Shown here one piece after another: positions 1 through 8,105 of a stretch of DNA of 64,000 nt. The stretch covers positions 1-64,000 of the forward strand of contig NZ_SDIF01000021.1 in the NCBI RefSeq assembly GCF_004122735.1. The letters are read 5' to 3'. The DNA is from Streptomyces sioyaensis. Its GTDB lineage: Bacteria; Actinomycetota; Actinomycetes; Streptomycetales; Streptomycetaceae. Numbering within the stretch: position 1 is the first letter of the stretch; every line of letters begins with the position of its first letter. The translations under genes and the position numbers were made by a program. The notes beneath the pieces are model-generated. The model saw only the letters and a list, made by a program, of their open reading frames with translations, was not told where the DNA came from and did not search any database.

Positions 1-36
1 GTTCGGGGTTGGTGCGGCGGTGTCGGGTGAGGGGTC

Positions 37-85
37 TTGACGGGGCGGGGTCCGGAGTGAAGACTCATTCAACAGACTGTTGAAT
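37..85 (+). promoter_or_regulatory. Promoter and palindromic operator upstream of allB
   Basis: A TTGACG -35-like hexamer at 37-42 is followed 17 bases later by AAGACT at 60-65. Immediately downstream is a perfect dyad, ATTCAACAG-A-CTGTTGAAT, at 67-85. The dyad lies just past the predicted -10, where a bound repressor would block initiation of the allantoinase transcript. The arms resemble IclR-type operators in style, but the regulator gene is not in the window, so the binding protein is inferred only. Confidence 0.55.
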
Positions 86-208
86 TCTGCTGGTCGGGTC
101 GGTCGGGCCGGTACGGATACCGCGCTCCGGAGGTCTGGCCGCCCGCCGGCCGTGCGCCGCACGCGCCGCCGGCCAACGATGGAAGACACGAGACGAGGAG
201 GGGACCGG

Positions 209-1552
209 GTGTCCGAACGAGAGCTGGTGCTGCGCTCCACACGCGTCGTCACCCCGCAGGGCACACGCGCCGCGTCCGTCGCCGTCCGGAACGGCACGAT
301 CGCCGCGGTGCTGCCGTACGACGCGCCGGCTCCGGCCGGAGTGCGGGTGGCGGACTTCGGTGACGACGCCCTGCTGCCCGGCCTCGTCGACACCCACGTC
401 CACGTCAACGACCCCGGCCGCACCGAGTGGGAGGGCTTCTGGACCGCCACCCGCGCGGCCGCGGCCGGCGGGATCACCACCCTCGTCGACATGCCGCTCA
501 ACAGCCTGCCGCCCACGACCACCACGGCGCACCTCGACACCAAGCGCGCGGTGGCCCGCGGCAAGGCCCATGTCGACGTCGGCTTCTGGGGCGGTGCCAT
601 CCCCGGCAACGTCAAGGATCTGCGCCCGCTGCACGACGCCGGCGTCTTCGGCTTCAAGTGTTTTCTGTCGCCCTCCGGGGTGGACGAGTTCCCCGCGGTC
701 GACCAGGAGCAACTGGCCGCCGCGCTGGGCGAGATCGCCGGCTTCGACGGGCTGCTGATCGTGCATGCCGAGGACCCGGGACACCTGGACGCGGCACCCG
801 TGCCGCATGGCCCGAAGTACGCCGACTTCCTCGCCTCCCGCCCCCGGGTCTCCGAGAACGACGCCATCGCCGGGCTGATCGCGCTCGCCGCGCGCCTCGA
901 CGCGCGGGTGCATGTGCTGCATCTGTCCTCCGGCGACGCGCTGCCGCTGATCGCCGCCGCCAAGCGCGAGGGCGTCCGGCTCACCGTCGAGACCTGCCCG
1001 CACTTCCTGACCCTGGCCGCCGAGGACATCCCGGACGGCGCCACGGAGTTCAAGTGCTGCCCGCCGATCCGCGAGGCCGGCAACCAGGACGCGCTGTGGG
1101 CGGGGCTGGCCGACGGCACCATCGACTGCATCGTCTCCGACCACTCGCCCTCCACCGCCGACCTCAAGACCGCCGACTTCGGCGCGGCCTGGGGCGGCAT
1201 CTCCTCCCTCCAGCTGGGCCTGCCCGCCATCTGGACCGCGGCCCGGGAGCGCGGGCACCGGCTCGACGACGTGGTGCGCTGGATGGCCACCGCCCCCGCG
1301 GCGCTGGCCGGACTCGACCGGAAGGGCGCCATCGAGCCGGGCCGGGACGCGGACTTCGCGGTCCTCGCCCCCGAGGAGACCTTCACCGTCGACCCGCAGG
1401 CCCTCCAGCACCGCAACAAGATCACCGCGTACGCCGGGAAGACCCTGTACGGCGTCGTGCGGTCCACCTGGCTGCGCGGCCGGCAGATCAACGACGGCGC
1501 CACCCTCGCCGAGCCCACGGGTGAGCTGCTGCAGCGGCCGCACGGCGGATGA
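209..1552 (+). CDS. allB: Allantoinase
   Basis: Cytosolic cyclic amidohydrolase opening allantoin to allantoate in purine-ring catabolism. The GTG at 209 is chosen because GAGGAGG (195-201) sits 7 bases upstream; it gives 447 residues, the usual family length. The binuclear metal site is complete: His63 and His65 in [10 protein letters not shown], carboxylatable Lys150 in FKCF, His186, His238 and Asp311 in IVSDHSP. Allantoinase is preferred over dihydroorotase or hydantoinase from overall similarity and the GFKCFL and FKCCPPIR motifs. It is monocistronic here, ends convergent to the TenA-like gene, and is probably controlled by the dyad at 67-85. Allantoicase and other ureide genes would be expected outside the window. 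Confidence 0.93.
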   Translation: MSERELVLRSTRVVTPQGTRAASVAVRNGTIAAVLPYDAPAPAGVRVADFGDDALLPGLVDTHVHVNDPGRTEWEGFWTATRAAAAGGITTLVDMPLNSLPPTTTTAHLDTKRAVARGKAHVDVGFWGGAIPGNVKDLRPLHDAGVFGFKCFLSPSGVDEFPAVDQEQLAAALGEIAGFDGLLIVHAEDPGHLDAAPVPHGPKYADFLASRPRVSENDAIAGLIALAARLDARVHVLHLSSGDALPLIAAAKREGVRLTVETCPHFLTLAAEDIPDGATEFKCCPPIREAGNQDALWAGLADGTIDCIVSDHSPSTADLKTADFGAAWGGISSLQLGLPAIWTAARERGHRLDDVVRWMATAPAALAGLDRKGAIEPGRDADFAVLAPEETFTVDPQALQHRNKITAYAGKTLYGVVRSTWLRGRQINDGATLAEPTGELLQRPHGG

Positions 1553-1554
1553 GC

Positions 1555-1607
1555 GGCGGCCGCTGAACGGCCCGCGGCCGCCCCGGTCGGCCCCCTTCGC
1601 CGGGGCC
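1555..1607. terminator. Hairpins between convergent genes
   Basis: Two adjacent GC-rich hairpins: GGCGGCCGC (1555-1563) pairs with GCGGCCGCC (1574-1582), and CGGCCCC near 1588 pairs with GGGGCCG near 1601. They lie between the converging stops of allB and the TenA-like gene and probably serve both strands. Confidence 0.6.
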
Positions 1608-1617
1608 GCCGGGCCGG

Positions 1618-2298
1618 TCAGTCCGCGACGGAGTTCCAGAACATGAGCTCGTACGCCTGGAGGAGACGGCCGTAGCGGTGCGCCAGGGCCGGCTGCGTCT
1701 GGCCGGTGTCGAGGCCGTGCTGCACCGCCTCGCGGGCCTTCTCCTCGACGGCCGGCGCCGGTTCGGCGAAGAACCCGAAGAAGTCCCGGGCTGCCTCCGG
1801 GAACGCGTAGTGCTCCCGCATCGCGGCCTCGACGATCGCGCAACAGCCGCCCCAGGCAGCGAAGTTGGCGGTGAGTGCGATCGCCACATCGGTCGGCTCG
1901 CCGCCGAGGGCGAGCCGCGCCGCGTAGGAGGGGTACGCCTGACAGCCGGGGCGCGGCCGGTACCGGTCGATCTCCCGCTCGGTCAGCTCACACGCGTCCG
2001 CCAGCCCGGCCAGCTGTTTCAGGGCCTGGGTCTCGCCCTGGACCAGCAGATCGAAGAAGTCGGCCACCGGCGGATCACCGTCCGCCCGCCGCGCCAGATG
2101 CTGGAAGCTGAGCCGGTCGGCGGCGATCACCTGGTGCTGTTCGAGGGCGAAGGTGGCGAACACCGAGCGCGGCGCCGTCCCCGCCTCGATCCGCGCGACC
2201 AGCCGGTTGGCATCGGTGTCCGGGGCGAGCACGCGCACCGCGTCGTCGAGCACGGCGGCCGCGGTCGGGCGGGGGGCGTCGGGGGCGGGTCGGGCCAT
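1618..2298 (-). CDS. TenA-like heme-oxygenase-fold protein
   Basis: A 226-residue all-helical cytosolic protein. The start at 2298 has GGAGGAGA about 9 bases upstream. Overall spacing of helices, the segment AWGGCCAIVEAAM near residue 145 and the aromatic C-terminal helix QAYELMFW resemble the TenA/THI-4 (thiaminase II-like) heme-oxygenase fold. The cysteine pair in WGGCC does not by itself establish thiaminase chemistry. It has its own promoter region, is convergent with allB and lies downstream of a terminator that isolates it from the GH84 gene. The family call is moderate; a specific substrate is not supported. Confidence 0.6.
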   Translation of the reverse strand: MARPAPDAPRPTAAAVLDDAVRVLAPDTDANRLVARIEAGTAPRSVFATFALEQHQVIAADRLSFQHLARRADGDPPVADFFDLLVQGETQALKQLAGLADACELTEREIDRYRPRPGCQAYPSYAARLALGGEPTDVAIALTANFAAWGGCCAIVEAAMREHYAFPEAARDFFGFFAEPAPAVEEKAREAVQHGLDTGQTQPALAHRYGRLLQAYELMFWNSVAD

Positions 2299-2378
2299 GG
2301 TGTCGGTCTCCTCCGGGGCGAGGGCGGTGGCCAGCGCCTCAGATTAGGACGCGGGAGACCGGCCGCGGGTGGGATGAC

Positions 2379-2409
2379 GCGGGCCGTCCGGGGGAAGCGG
2401 ACGGCCCGC
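2379..2409 (-). terminator. Terminator of the GH84 gene
   Basis: Perfect 12-bp stem GCGGGCCGTCCG (2379-2390) with CGGACGGCCCGC (2398-2409) and a 7-base loop, located about 85 bases beyond the stop of the minus-strand glycosidase. Confidence 0.75.
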
Positions 2410-2492
2410 GGACCCGTCATGGCCGGGCGACGCGGCAGGCCGCGCGGCATACCGCGTCGTCGCGGGCGTCGCCGTCCCGTGCGGCCCGCCGC

Positions 2493-5180
2493 TCAGTGCA
2501 GAATCACCTCATTGACCTCGGGGACCGCCGACGGGTCCCGCCAGGCCAGCCGTACGGCCTCGATCGCACCGCCGCCTGCCGCAAGCCGCGTATACGCACC
2601 GGACAGGGTGCCGAGCGTGCGCCAGACACCACCCGTACGGACCTCGATCCGCGCCGCCGGGCCGGTCGCGCCGTGCGGCCGCAGCACCACCACGGACCGT
2701 GCCGTGCGGGGTGCGGAGGGGGTGAACTCCAGCGCTTCGCCGGACCGGGGTGCCCGCGCCGCGCGGTAGACCGTCGCCGGATCGCCGTCCCCCGCCGACC
2801 GCAGCGCGCTGCCGCCGGCCGCGGGCGGGCCCCCGGCCACCGTCGCCTGCTCGGCCCCGGACACCGTGAACTCGCGTACCACCAGCCAGTTGTCCTGGGC
2901 CCGGGTGGCCCGCGCCCGGACGTACCGGGCCGTGGCGCCGGCCGGCGGTACGGCGGTCACCTCGGCCTTCCCGTCGAAGGCGGCCAGCTGCCGCCAGTTC
3001 GTGTGGTCCGAGGAGTATTCGAGGACGCCGTGATGGAGATAGTCGTCCGGGCTGTCGCTCTTGCCCATGGACAGGGTGACGGGGCCCAGCGGACGCTCGG
3101 CCCGCAGATCCAGTCCGACGACGGAACCGGCCCGGGGCGCCGCCCCGCTCCAGAAGTACGTGGCGTCCTCACCGTCGGTCATCCGGGAGGGCGCGTTGTC
3201 CTGGTAGACGGAGAGATCCGTCGATGCCCGGGGACGGCCGTTGACCCCCAGCGCCCGGTCGTGCGCGGCCACCGCATCCTCGACGAAGGTGTCCAGCACC
3301 CCGTCCGCCACCAGGACCGGGACCTTCTTCCCCCGCATGTCCACATAGACGAAGGACCGCGCGGCCCGCACCAACTCCGGTATCTGCTGCCGTAGTTCCC
3401 AGGCCTGCGCGCCGTCGCCCGCCTTGGTCGCCCCGATCAGCCGCAGCGCGGTACGTGCCGCGACGCCCCAGGCGTGCGTCGCGTCCAGCCAGGGCGCGCT
3501 GTCCCTGACGAAGCCGCGGTCGGGGAGCCGGTCGCGCAGGACGGCCGGGGCGTCCTCCAGGGTCCGCAGCACCGCATCGAGCCGCCCCGCCGGCCCGCCC
3601 GCCGTGAACTCCGCGATGGCGGCGGCCAGTTCGGGGGCCTGCTGCGGGTTGAGCGCCGAGGAGTAACCCGTATCGGCGAAGGCCCGCAGCGCCCGTGCCG
3701 TACGGGCGTCGCCGCCCGCCAGCTCCTCGATCGCCGCGCCCCAGGAGGCCCGGGCGTCGTACGCCGTGTCGTTCCAGGCGTAGTCGGCCACCGTGTACAG
3801 GGCGAGTTTGGAGGCGGCGGGCTGGATCATCGGGTTCGCGGTGATCCCCGCCAGCTGCTCCGGCAGCCCCTTCTCCCGGCCGTGGAACGGCCCGAGCAGC
3901 AGCCGGTTCGTCACATAGTCGTTGACCGGGTAGTTGTCCCAGGTCAGGATCGGGTGCCCGAAGACCTCCCGGGCCTGCTGCGCCTGACGGACTGTCATCG
4001 TCGGCGCGATCACCCCCACGCCCGTCCACTCCACCAGCACCTTCGGGTCCAGCTGGGTGGCCAGTGCCTTCTTGTACGGCGACGACTGCACGTCGGAGTA
4101 CTCGGTCGGCACCATCTGGAGCGGCGCGGCGCCCGGATGCGCGGCGATGAACTCCCGCTGCACACGGTTGAGCAGATACGCCTGCGCGGCCCCCGCCGCC
4201 CCGCCGCCGGTCCCGAACCGGTCCTTGTCCGCCGCGCAGTTCCAGTCCGTGTAGCTGATGTCGTCCAGCGGCACCGCAAAGGTCCGTACGCCGATGTCCC
4301 ACAGCGTCCGGAACTTGGCGGTCAGCGCCCTGAGGTCCGCGTCGGAGCTGTAGCAGACGGACAGCCCCGGGGAGAGCGCGTAGGTGAACTCCACGTGCCG
4401 CTGCCGCGCCCGGTCCACCAGCTCCTTGAGCTGCGCGAGCCGCTCCGCGGGGTACGGGTCACGCCACTTCTCCCGGAGGTAGGCGTCGTCCTTCGGCGAG
4501 TACACATAGAGGTTCATCTTGTGCGCGCCGTAGAAGTCGAGCTGGTCGAGCCGGGCTTCGTGGGACCACGGGGTGCCGTAGAAGCCCTCGATGACACCGC
4601 GCAGCGGGGTGGCCGGCCAGTCCCGTACGAGCGTGCCCGCCACCCGGGCGCCCGGCCGGGCCCGGTGCGGCAGCAGCTGCCGCAGCGTCTGCGCGGCGTA
4701 ATACGTGCCGGTGGCGTCCTTGCCGGACAAGGCGATCCGCCCCTCGCCGACGGCCAGCGCATAGCCTTCGGCGGGCAGCCCGTCGGGTCCCCGCGCGCCC
4801 AGCTCCGCCAGCGCCCGGGCCGCGCCCGCGCCGTCCACGTACACCGTGAGCTGCCCGTCGCCCGGTGCCCGCCCGGCCCGTACGACGTGCTGGGCACCGG
4901 CGTCGGCCAGCGCCGACTCGACGACCGACACCGCCGCGGCATCGGCCTTCGGGCCCGCGACGACGGTCACGGACGGGGTCAGGGTGACCCGGTCGGACCG
5001 GCGTTGGACGGAGCGGGGCGTGGGGGACAGGGACGGGGCCGCGGCAGCCACGGGCCGGTCCCGGGCGCCGTCCGGTGCCCGGTCGTCGCCGGTGCCCGGC
5101 GGCCCCGACATGCCCGTCAGAGGGAGCACGGCCAGGGCCATGGCCAGCGCGGTGGCCGCCGCGGTGCGGGTTCGGTGCAT
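2493..5180 (-). CDS. Secreted GH84 beta-N-acetylglucosaminidase with discoidin-type domain
   Basis: Predicted 895-residue exported hexosaminidase acting on N-acetylglucosaminides (chitin, glycan or mucin-like substrates). The ATG at 5180 is preferred because GAGGAGGA lies just upstream and the product begins with a typical Sec signal peptide. Domains: signal peptide (~1-30), GH20b-like N-terminal domain (~55-185), GH84 catalytic barrel (~190-480) opening with RGVIEGFYGTPWS and carrying the paired catalytic aspartates 306-307 in VPLDDI, a helical spacer, then a F5/8 type C-like carbohydrate-binding domain (~640-765) and a C-terminal beta domain. It is transcribed alone with a strong terminator downstream. 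Family assignment is secure; the natural glycan is not determined. Confidence 0.9.
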   Translation of the reverse strand: MHRTRTAAATALAMALAVLPLTGMSGPPGTGDDRAPDGARDRPVAAAAPSLSPTPRSVQRRSDRVTLTPSVTVVAGPKADAAAVSVVESALADAGAQHVVRAGRAPGDGQLTVYVDGAGAARALAELGARGPDGLPAEGYALAVGEGRIALSGKDATGTYYAAQTLRQLLPHRARPGARVAGTLVRDWPATPLRGVIEGFYGTPWSHEARLDQLDFYGAHKMNLYVYSPKDDAYLREKWRDPYPAERLAQLKELVDRARQRHVEFTYALSPGLSVCYSSDADLRALTAKFRTLWDIGVRTFAVPLDDISYTDWNCAADKDRFGTGGGAAGAAQAYLLNRVQREFIAAHPGAAPLQMVPTEYSDVQSSPYKKALATQLDPKVLVEWTGVGVIAPTMTVRQAQQAREVFGHPILTWDNYPVNDYVTNRLLLGPFHGREKGLPEQLAGITANPMIQPAASKLALYTVADYAWNDTAYDARASWGAAIEELAGGDARTARALRAFADTGYSSALNPQQAPELAAAIAEFTAGGPAGRLDAVLRTLEDAPAVLRDRLPDRGFVRDSAPWLDATHAWGVAARTALRLIGATKAGDGAQAWELRQQIPELVRAARSFVYVDMRGKKVPVLVADGVLDTFVEDAVAAHDRALGVNGRPRASTDLSVYQDNAPSRMTDGEDATYFWSGAAPRAGSVVGLDLRAERPLGPVTLSMGKSDSPDDYLHHGVLEYSSDHTNWRQLAAFDGKAEVTAVPPAGATARYVRARATRAQDNWLVVREFTVSGAEQATVAGGPPAAGGSALRSAGDGDPATVYRAARAPRSGEALEFTPSAPRTARSVVVLRPHGATGPAARIEVRTGGVWRTLGTLSGAYTRLAAGGGAIEAVRLAWRDPSAVPEVNEVILH

Positions 5181-5315
5181 CCTTCGGTCCTCCTCGGCAC
5201 GACGCGGTGCGGGGCGGGAGTGCTGCGAGCCGTGTGCGCCAGCAGGCTTCACCCGGCCGCCGTGCCGGGGCCATGGACTTTTGGGCCGAAGGGATGGACG
5301 TTGCCGGTCCCGGCG

Positions 5316-5504
5316 TCACCGCGTCTTGGCGATGACCACCAGGAGACTCATGAACGCCAGCAGCGCATGCGTCGCGACGACGTAAATGAAGACCCGCACA
5401 TAGAGCCCACGGGGCGGCTTGTTCTCGACGTACCGCCGTCCGGATGCCGCCTCGGGCAGCTGCTCCGCCGGCGGGGGAGTGGCAGGGGTGGTCTGATCGG
5501 GCAT
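5316..5504 (-). CDS. Small single-pass membrane protein, DUF6126-like
   Basis: A 62-residue protein starting at the ATG at 5504 with AAGGA upstream. The N-terminal half is Pro/Ala-rich and soluble; residues ~33-57 (YVRVFIYVVATHALLAFMSL) form one hydrophobic helix followed by a short positively charged tail. It begins 38 bases after the stop of the cupin regulator, so the two are almost certainly cotranscribed. Such regulator-small membrane protein pairs recur in streptomycetes, where the small protein is catalogued as DUF6126. Its role is unknown; coupling to the regulator suggests sensing or membrane tethering, which is inference. Confidence 0.7.
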   Translation of the reverse strand: MPDQTTPATPPPAEQLPEAASGRRYVENKPPRGLYVRVFIYVVATHALLAFMSLLVVIAKTR

Positions 5505-5542
5505 GGCGGATACGGTCCTTCCGTCGAGAGCGGCGCCGGGGC

Positions 5543-6169
5543 TCACTGCCCGCGGTGCCTCGCGTCGTCGCCGAGGCACAGGTCGGCGGCCCCGCTCTGC
5601 AGCAGGGTGTGGACGAACAACAGCTCCGTCCCGCCCGGCGAGGCGGCGGCGATACGGTGCGGGGTCAGCGAGTCAAAGTGCGCCGCGTCCCCCGGATCCA
5701 GCACGTGCACCGCCGCACCGAGCGTCAGCCGCAGCCGCCCGTCGAGGACGTACAGCCACTCCTCGCCGGGATGCACCCGCACCAACTCGCCCTGCGCCCG
5801 CTGCGGCACGTGCACCCGCAGCGCCTGCATCGCCCGCCCGGGGCCGCCGACGGTCCAGTACGTCCAGCCGCCGGCCCGGGACGGTTCGGCGCGGCCGGCC
5901 CGCACGATCGGGTCCCGCTCCGGCGCGGTCTCGCCGAGCAGGTCGGATACCGTGGTGCCGTAGGTGCGCGACAGCGCCAGCAGCATCGGCAGCGACGGCT
6001 GCCGCCGGCCGGTCTCCAGCCGCGAGAGATGCGCGGCCGACAGACCCACCAGCCGGGCCGCCGTCTCCAGCGTGAGTCCACTGCGTCGCCGCAGGTCACG
6101 CAGGCGCGGTGCGACGGTGGTCAGCTCCTCCGGGGGAGCGCCGGAGGGCTCGTCGGGGAGCTCGGTCAT
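5543..6169 (-). CDS. XRE-family regulator with C-terminal cupin sensor
   Basis: About 208 residues from the ATG at 6169 (GGGGA upstream); a GTG at 6193 would add 8 residues. Residues ~18-75 form an HTH_3 domain (RLRDLRRRSGLTLE, then GLSAAHLSRLETGRR as the recognition helix). Residues ~120-195 form a small beta barrel of the cupin_2 type with GEEWLYVLDGRLRL and HVLDPGDAAHFDS. This architecture belongs to the XRE-cupin regulators that sense small metabolites, often controlling catabolic or transport genes. A GGCAAA-N3-TTTGCC dyad lies 30 bases upstream of the start, consistent with autoregulation. The downstream small membrane protein is in the same transcript. No effector can be read from sequence. 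Confidence 0.88.
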   Translation of the reverse strand: MTELPDEPSGAPPEELTTVAPRLRDLRRRSGLTLETAARLVGLSAAHLSRLETGRRQPSLPMLLALSRTYGTTVSDLLGETAPERDPIVRAGRAEPSRAGGWTYWTVGGPGRAMQALRVHVPQRAQGELVRVHPGEEWLYVLDGRLRLTLGAAVHVLDPGDAAHFDSLTPHRIAAASPGGTELLFVHTLLQSGAADLCLGDDARHRGQ

Positions 6170-6199
6170 GTCCCCGGTATAACGACCTTTCACCCGCCG

Positions 6200-6225
6200 G
6201 GCAAAAGATTTGCCTCTGGGGCAAA
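6200..6225. promoter_or_regulatory. Candidate operator of the XRE-cupin regulator
   Basis: GGCAAA-AGA-TTTGCC (6200-6214) is a perfect dyad, followed by a third GGCAAA half-site at 6220-6225. It lies 30-56 bases upstream of the regulator start, in the promoter position. Autoregulation is inferred from location. Confidence 0.6.
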
Positions 6226-6366
6226 GCCCTCCCCGGCTTGCGGGCCTCTGCGCCTGGGGTCTGATCCAAACGTCAGGCCCTAGGGGTCTTGCGCCTGCGA
6301 GCCGTCGGGTGGGCGGCCCCCCGGCGCCCGGGCTGCCCGCCCCCCCCGGCCGGTCTCAGTCCCGTC

Positions 6367-6756
6367 TCACTCCCCGGCGTCCTGCGGGTACCAGCGCAGC
6401 TCGACGGTGTTTCCGTCCGGATCCTCGACGTAGATCGACTGCGCCTCGCCCCGCGCGCCGTACCGGCTGCCCGGGCCGTCGAGCACGGTGAACCGTCCCG
6501 AGTCGATGACCTGTTGCCAGTCCAGCGGCTCGACGACCAGGCAGAGGTGATCGACGTTGGACCCGCCGCGCGCGTCGCCGACGATCAGATCGATGATCGT
6601 GCTCGGGCTGACCCGCACCGACGGGAAGGGGGCATCGCCGGCCCGCCACTCGTCCACCCGGACCGGCTCCAGCCCGAGCGGCCCGCAGTAGAACTCCAGC
6701 GCGCGCTCGATGTCCTGCACCTTGAGCACCAGGTGATCGAAGTCCTTGACCCGCAT
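6367..6756 (-). CDS. VOC family protein (glyoxalase/bleomycin-resistance fold)
   Basis: A 129-residue cytosolic protein with two beta-alpha-beta-beta-beta modules. The first opens with FDHLVLKVQDIERALEFY and the second with VDHLCLVVEPLDW; the C-terminal strand is YVEDPDGNTVELRWY. His8, the second-module His and the terminal Glu are at the usual metal-ligand positions of the vicinal oxygen chelate fold. The start at 6756 has GGAGGTAACCC nearby. The gene is read alone toward the regulator. Candidate activities include lyase, dioxygenase or antibiotic-binding roles; none can be selected from sequence. Confidence 0.8.
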   Translation of the reverse strand: MRVKDFDHLVLKVQDIERALEFYCGPLGLEPVRVDEWRAGDAPFPSVRVSPSTIIDLIVGDARGGSNVDHLCLVVEPLDWQQVIDSGRFTVLDGPGSRYGARGEAQSIYVEDPDGNTVELRWYPQDAGE

Positions 6757-7009
6757 GGGTTACCTCCAGTGATGTGGGCCGAACCGGGTGCGGTCCGGCC
6801 CGGCCCGTGGCGCCGCGCGCCCGGGGTCGGTCCCGTTCAACCGTGAATTCAACCCCAAGTCGCCGGGGTCACGGTCCGTCTGATGGTGGGACGGCCCGTC
6901 GCGCCGGAGAGGTCTGCGGTATGGGACGGCTCGTCCTGCCGGAAAGGGGGCCGGACGGCCCGCGGCGTGCGCGCATCCCGATCACGAAAGGGATTTTCCG
7001 CACCTGTTT

Positions 7010-7038
7010 TTGACGCTCCGTCGAAGAGGGGGCAATTG
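7010..7038 (+). promoter_or_regulatory. Candidate promoter of the secreted RNase gene
   Basis: TTGACG (7010-7015) is followed 17 bases later by CAATTG (7033-7038). A second perfect -35 hexamer, TTGACA, occurs at 7081-7086, only 33 bases before the ATG at 7119, so a second very short-leader transcript is possible. The remaining 6757-7009 interval shows nothing else recognisable. Confidence 0.4.
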
Positions 7039-7118
7039 GGTGGGCCGTGTGAACTCCCGGAAAACTTCCGCTGCTTGGGATTGACAGGGCCATGTCTACG
7101 CGCGTCATTCTGGGAGGC

Positions 7119-7568
7119 ATGAGAATCCCCCCACGGATCACCAGGATCGGCGCCGCAGGCGCCCTCGCATCGGCCCTTCTCATCGGCGGAACCGCAGTTT
7201 CCGCCACCCCTGCCGTCGCCACGACGCACCCGGCCACCTCGTACGCCACGACGGCGCACGCGACGGCCGCGCACGTCACGGACATCGGCAAGGTCTGCTA
7301 CTCCAAGCTGCCCTCACAGGCCCATGACACCCTCGACCTGATCGCGAAGGGCGGGCCCTACCCCTATCCGAAGGACGGCACGGTCTTCGACAACCGGGAG
7401 CACGTCCTCCCGGACCAGAGTGCCGACTACTACCACGAGTACACCGTCGTCACGCCGGGCTCGCCCGACCGCGGTGCGCGCCGCATCGTGGCCGGCCAGA
7501 AGAAGGACGAGGACTACTACACCGCCGACCACTACTCGACGTTCGAACTCGTCGACCGCGGCTGCTGA
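7119..7568 (+). CDS. Secreted guanyl-specific ribonuclease, RNase Sa/barnase type
   Basis: Exported RNase (about 149 residues, mature domain ~97) cleaving RNA after guanosine. The C-terminal domain follows streptomycete RNase Sa closely: VCYSKLP, DGTVFDNRE, YYHEYTV containing the catalytic Glu, the following Arg, and DHYSTF containing the catalytic His; two cysteines bracket the domain as in RNase Sa for its disulfide. The N-terminus MRIPPRITRIGAAGALASALL is a Sec signal peptide. GGGAGG lies only 1 base before this ATG, so the ATG at 7092 (adding 9 residues) is a real alternative. No barstar-type inhibitor gene is adjacent, as is usual for the secreted streptomycete enzymes. Confidence 0.9.
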   Translation: MRIPPRITRIGAAGALASALLIGGTAVSATPAVATTHPATSYATTAHATAAHVTDIGKVCYSKLPSQAHDTLDLIAKGGPYPYPKDGTVFDNREHVLPDQSADYYHEYTVVTPGSPDRGARRIVAGQKKDEDYYTADHYSTFELVDRGC

Positions 7569-7637
7569 GGCCGGCGGGCCGGCCGGCGGGCGGGACCGTA
7601 CGCCGGGAGTTGGGTGAGTGTCCCAGCCGGCCGGACT

Positions 7638-7794
7638 GACGCCGGAACGCCGGAACGACCGCACGGCGGAAACCACAGGAACAACGGAAGCAACGCAAGC
7701 AGCAGCCGAAGCAACGGGAGCAACCGAAACAACGGAAGCAACCGAAACAACGGAAGCAACCGAAACAACGGAAGAACGGAGCAACGGGACCCGC
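7638..7794 (+). repeat. T-free tract with 18-bp tandem repeats
   Basis: No T occurs on the given strand for 157 bases. Inside are three exact copies of CAACCGAAACAACGGAAG (7721-7738, 7739-7756, 7757-7774) flanked by decayed 9-base half units from ~7670. It lies 70 bases after the RNase stop and just before a strong hairpin, so the transcript would carry a uridine-free, weakly structured segment. A frame through it would encode Thr/Glu repeats, but no start or termination pattern supports a real protein. Confidence 0.85.
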
Positions 7795-7816
7795 TGGGCC
7801 CGTTGTCCGGAGCTCA

Positions 7817-7850
7817 CGGCGGCCGGGGTGCCCACGCACCCCGGCCGCCG
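7817..7850 (+). terminator. Strong hairpin terminator downstream of RNase region
   Basis: Perfect 14-bp stem CGGCGGCCGGGGTG / CACCCCGGCCGCCG with a 6-base loop (7831-7836). The rest of 7851-8105 holds only the upstream region of the aldolase gene. Confidence 0.8.
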
Positions 7851-8105
7851 TCGTGCTGTGCGCCCCCTCCGACCTGCCTCTTCTCCCCGTTCTCGGCAGA
7901 AGGGGCGCATGGGGCGCACCCCCGAGAGAGGATTGTCGGTGGTTCCCGGTAGCGTTTCGGTAGAAACGAGGAGCGGGCGGGCATCGGCGGAAAAAGGCCC
8001 TCTGTGGTCAGCTGCCGGGAAGCGCCCCGGAACGTGCCCTGTCCGCCATGGGCCACGTGCCGGACGGCATGCACTGTCGGAGACAAGGAAGGACGGCGAA
8101 CTGCC

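Noticed and set aside
65..1843. Long open frame on the strand opposite allB
   Set aside because: High-GC third-position bias of the real gene leaves antisense frames open; the translation is Arg/Gly/Ala-rich low complexity with no domain. The same applies to many other long shadow frames (for example 3474-5963 and 10889-12031).
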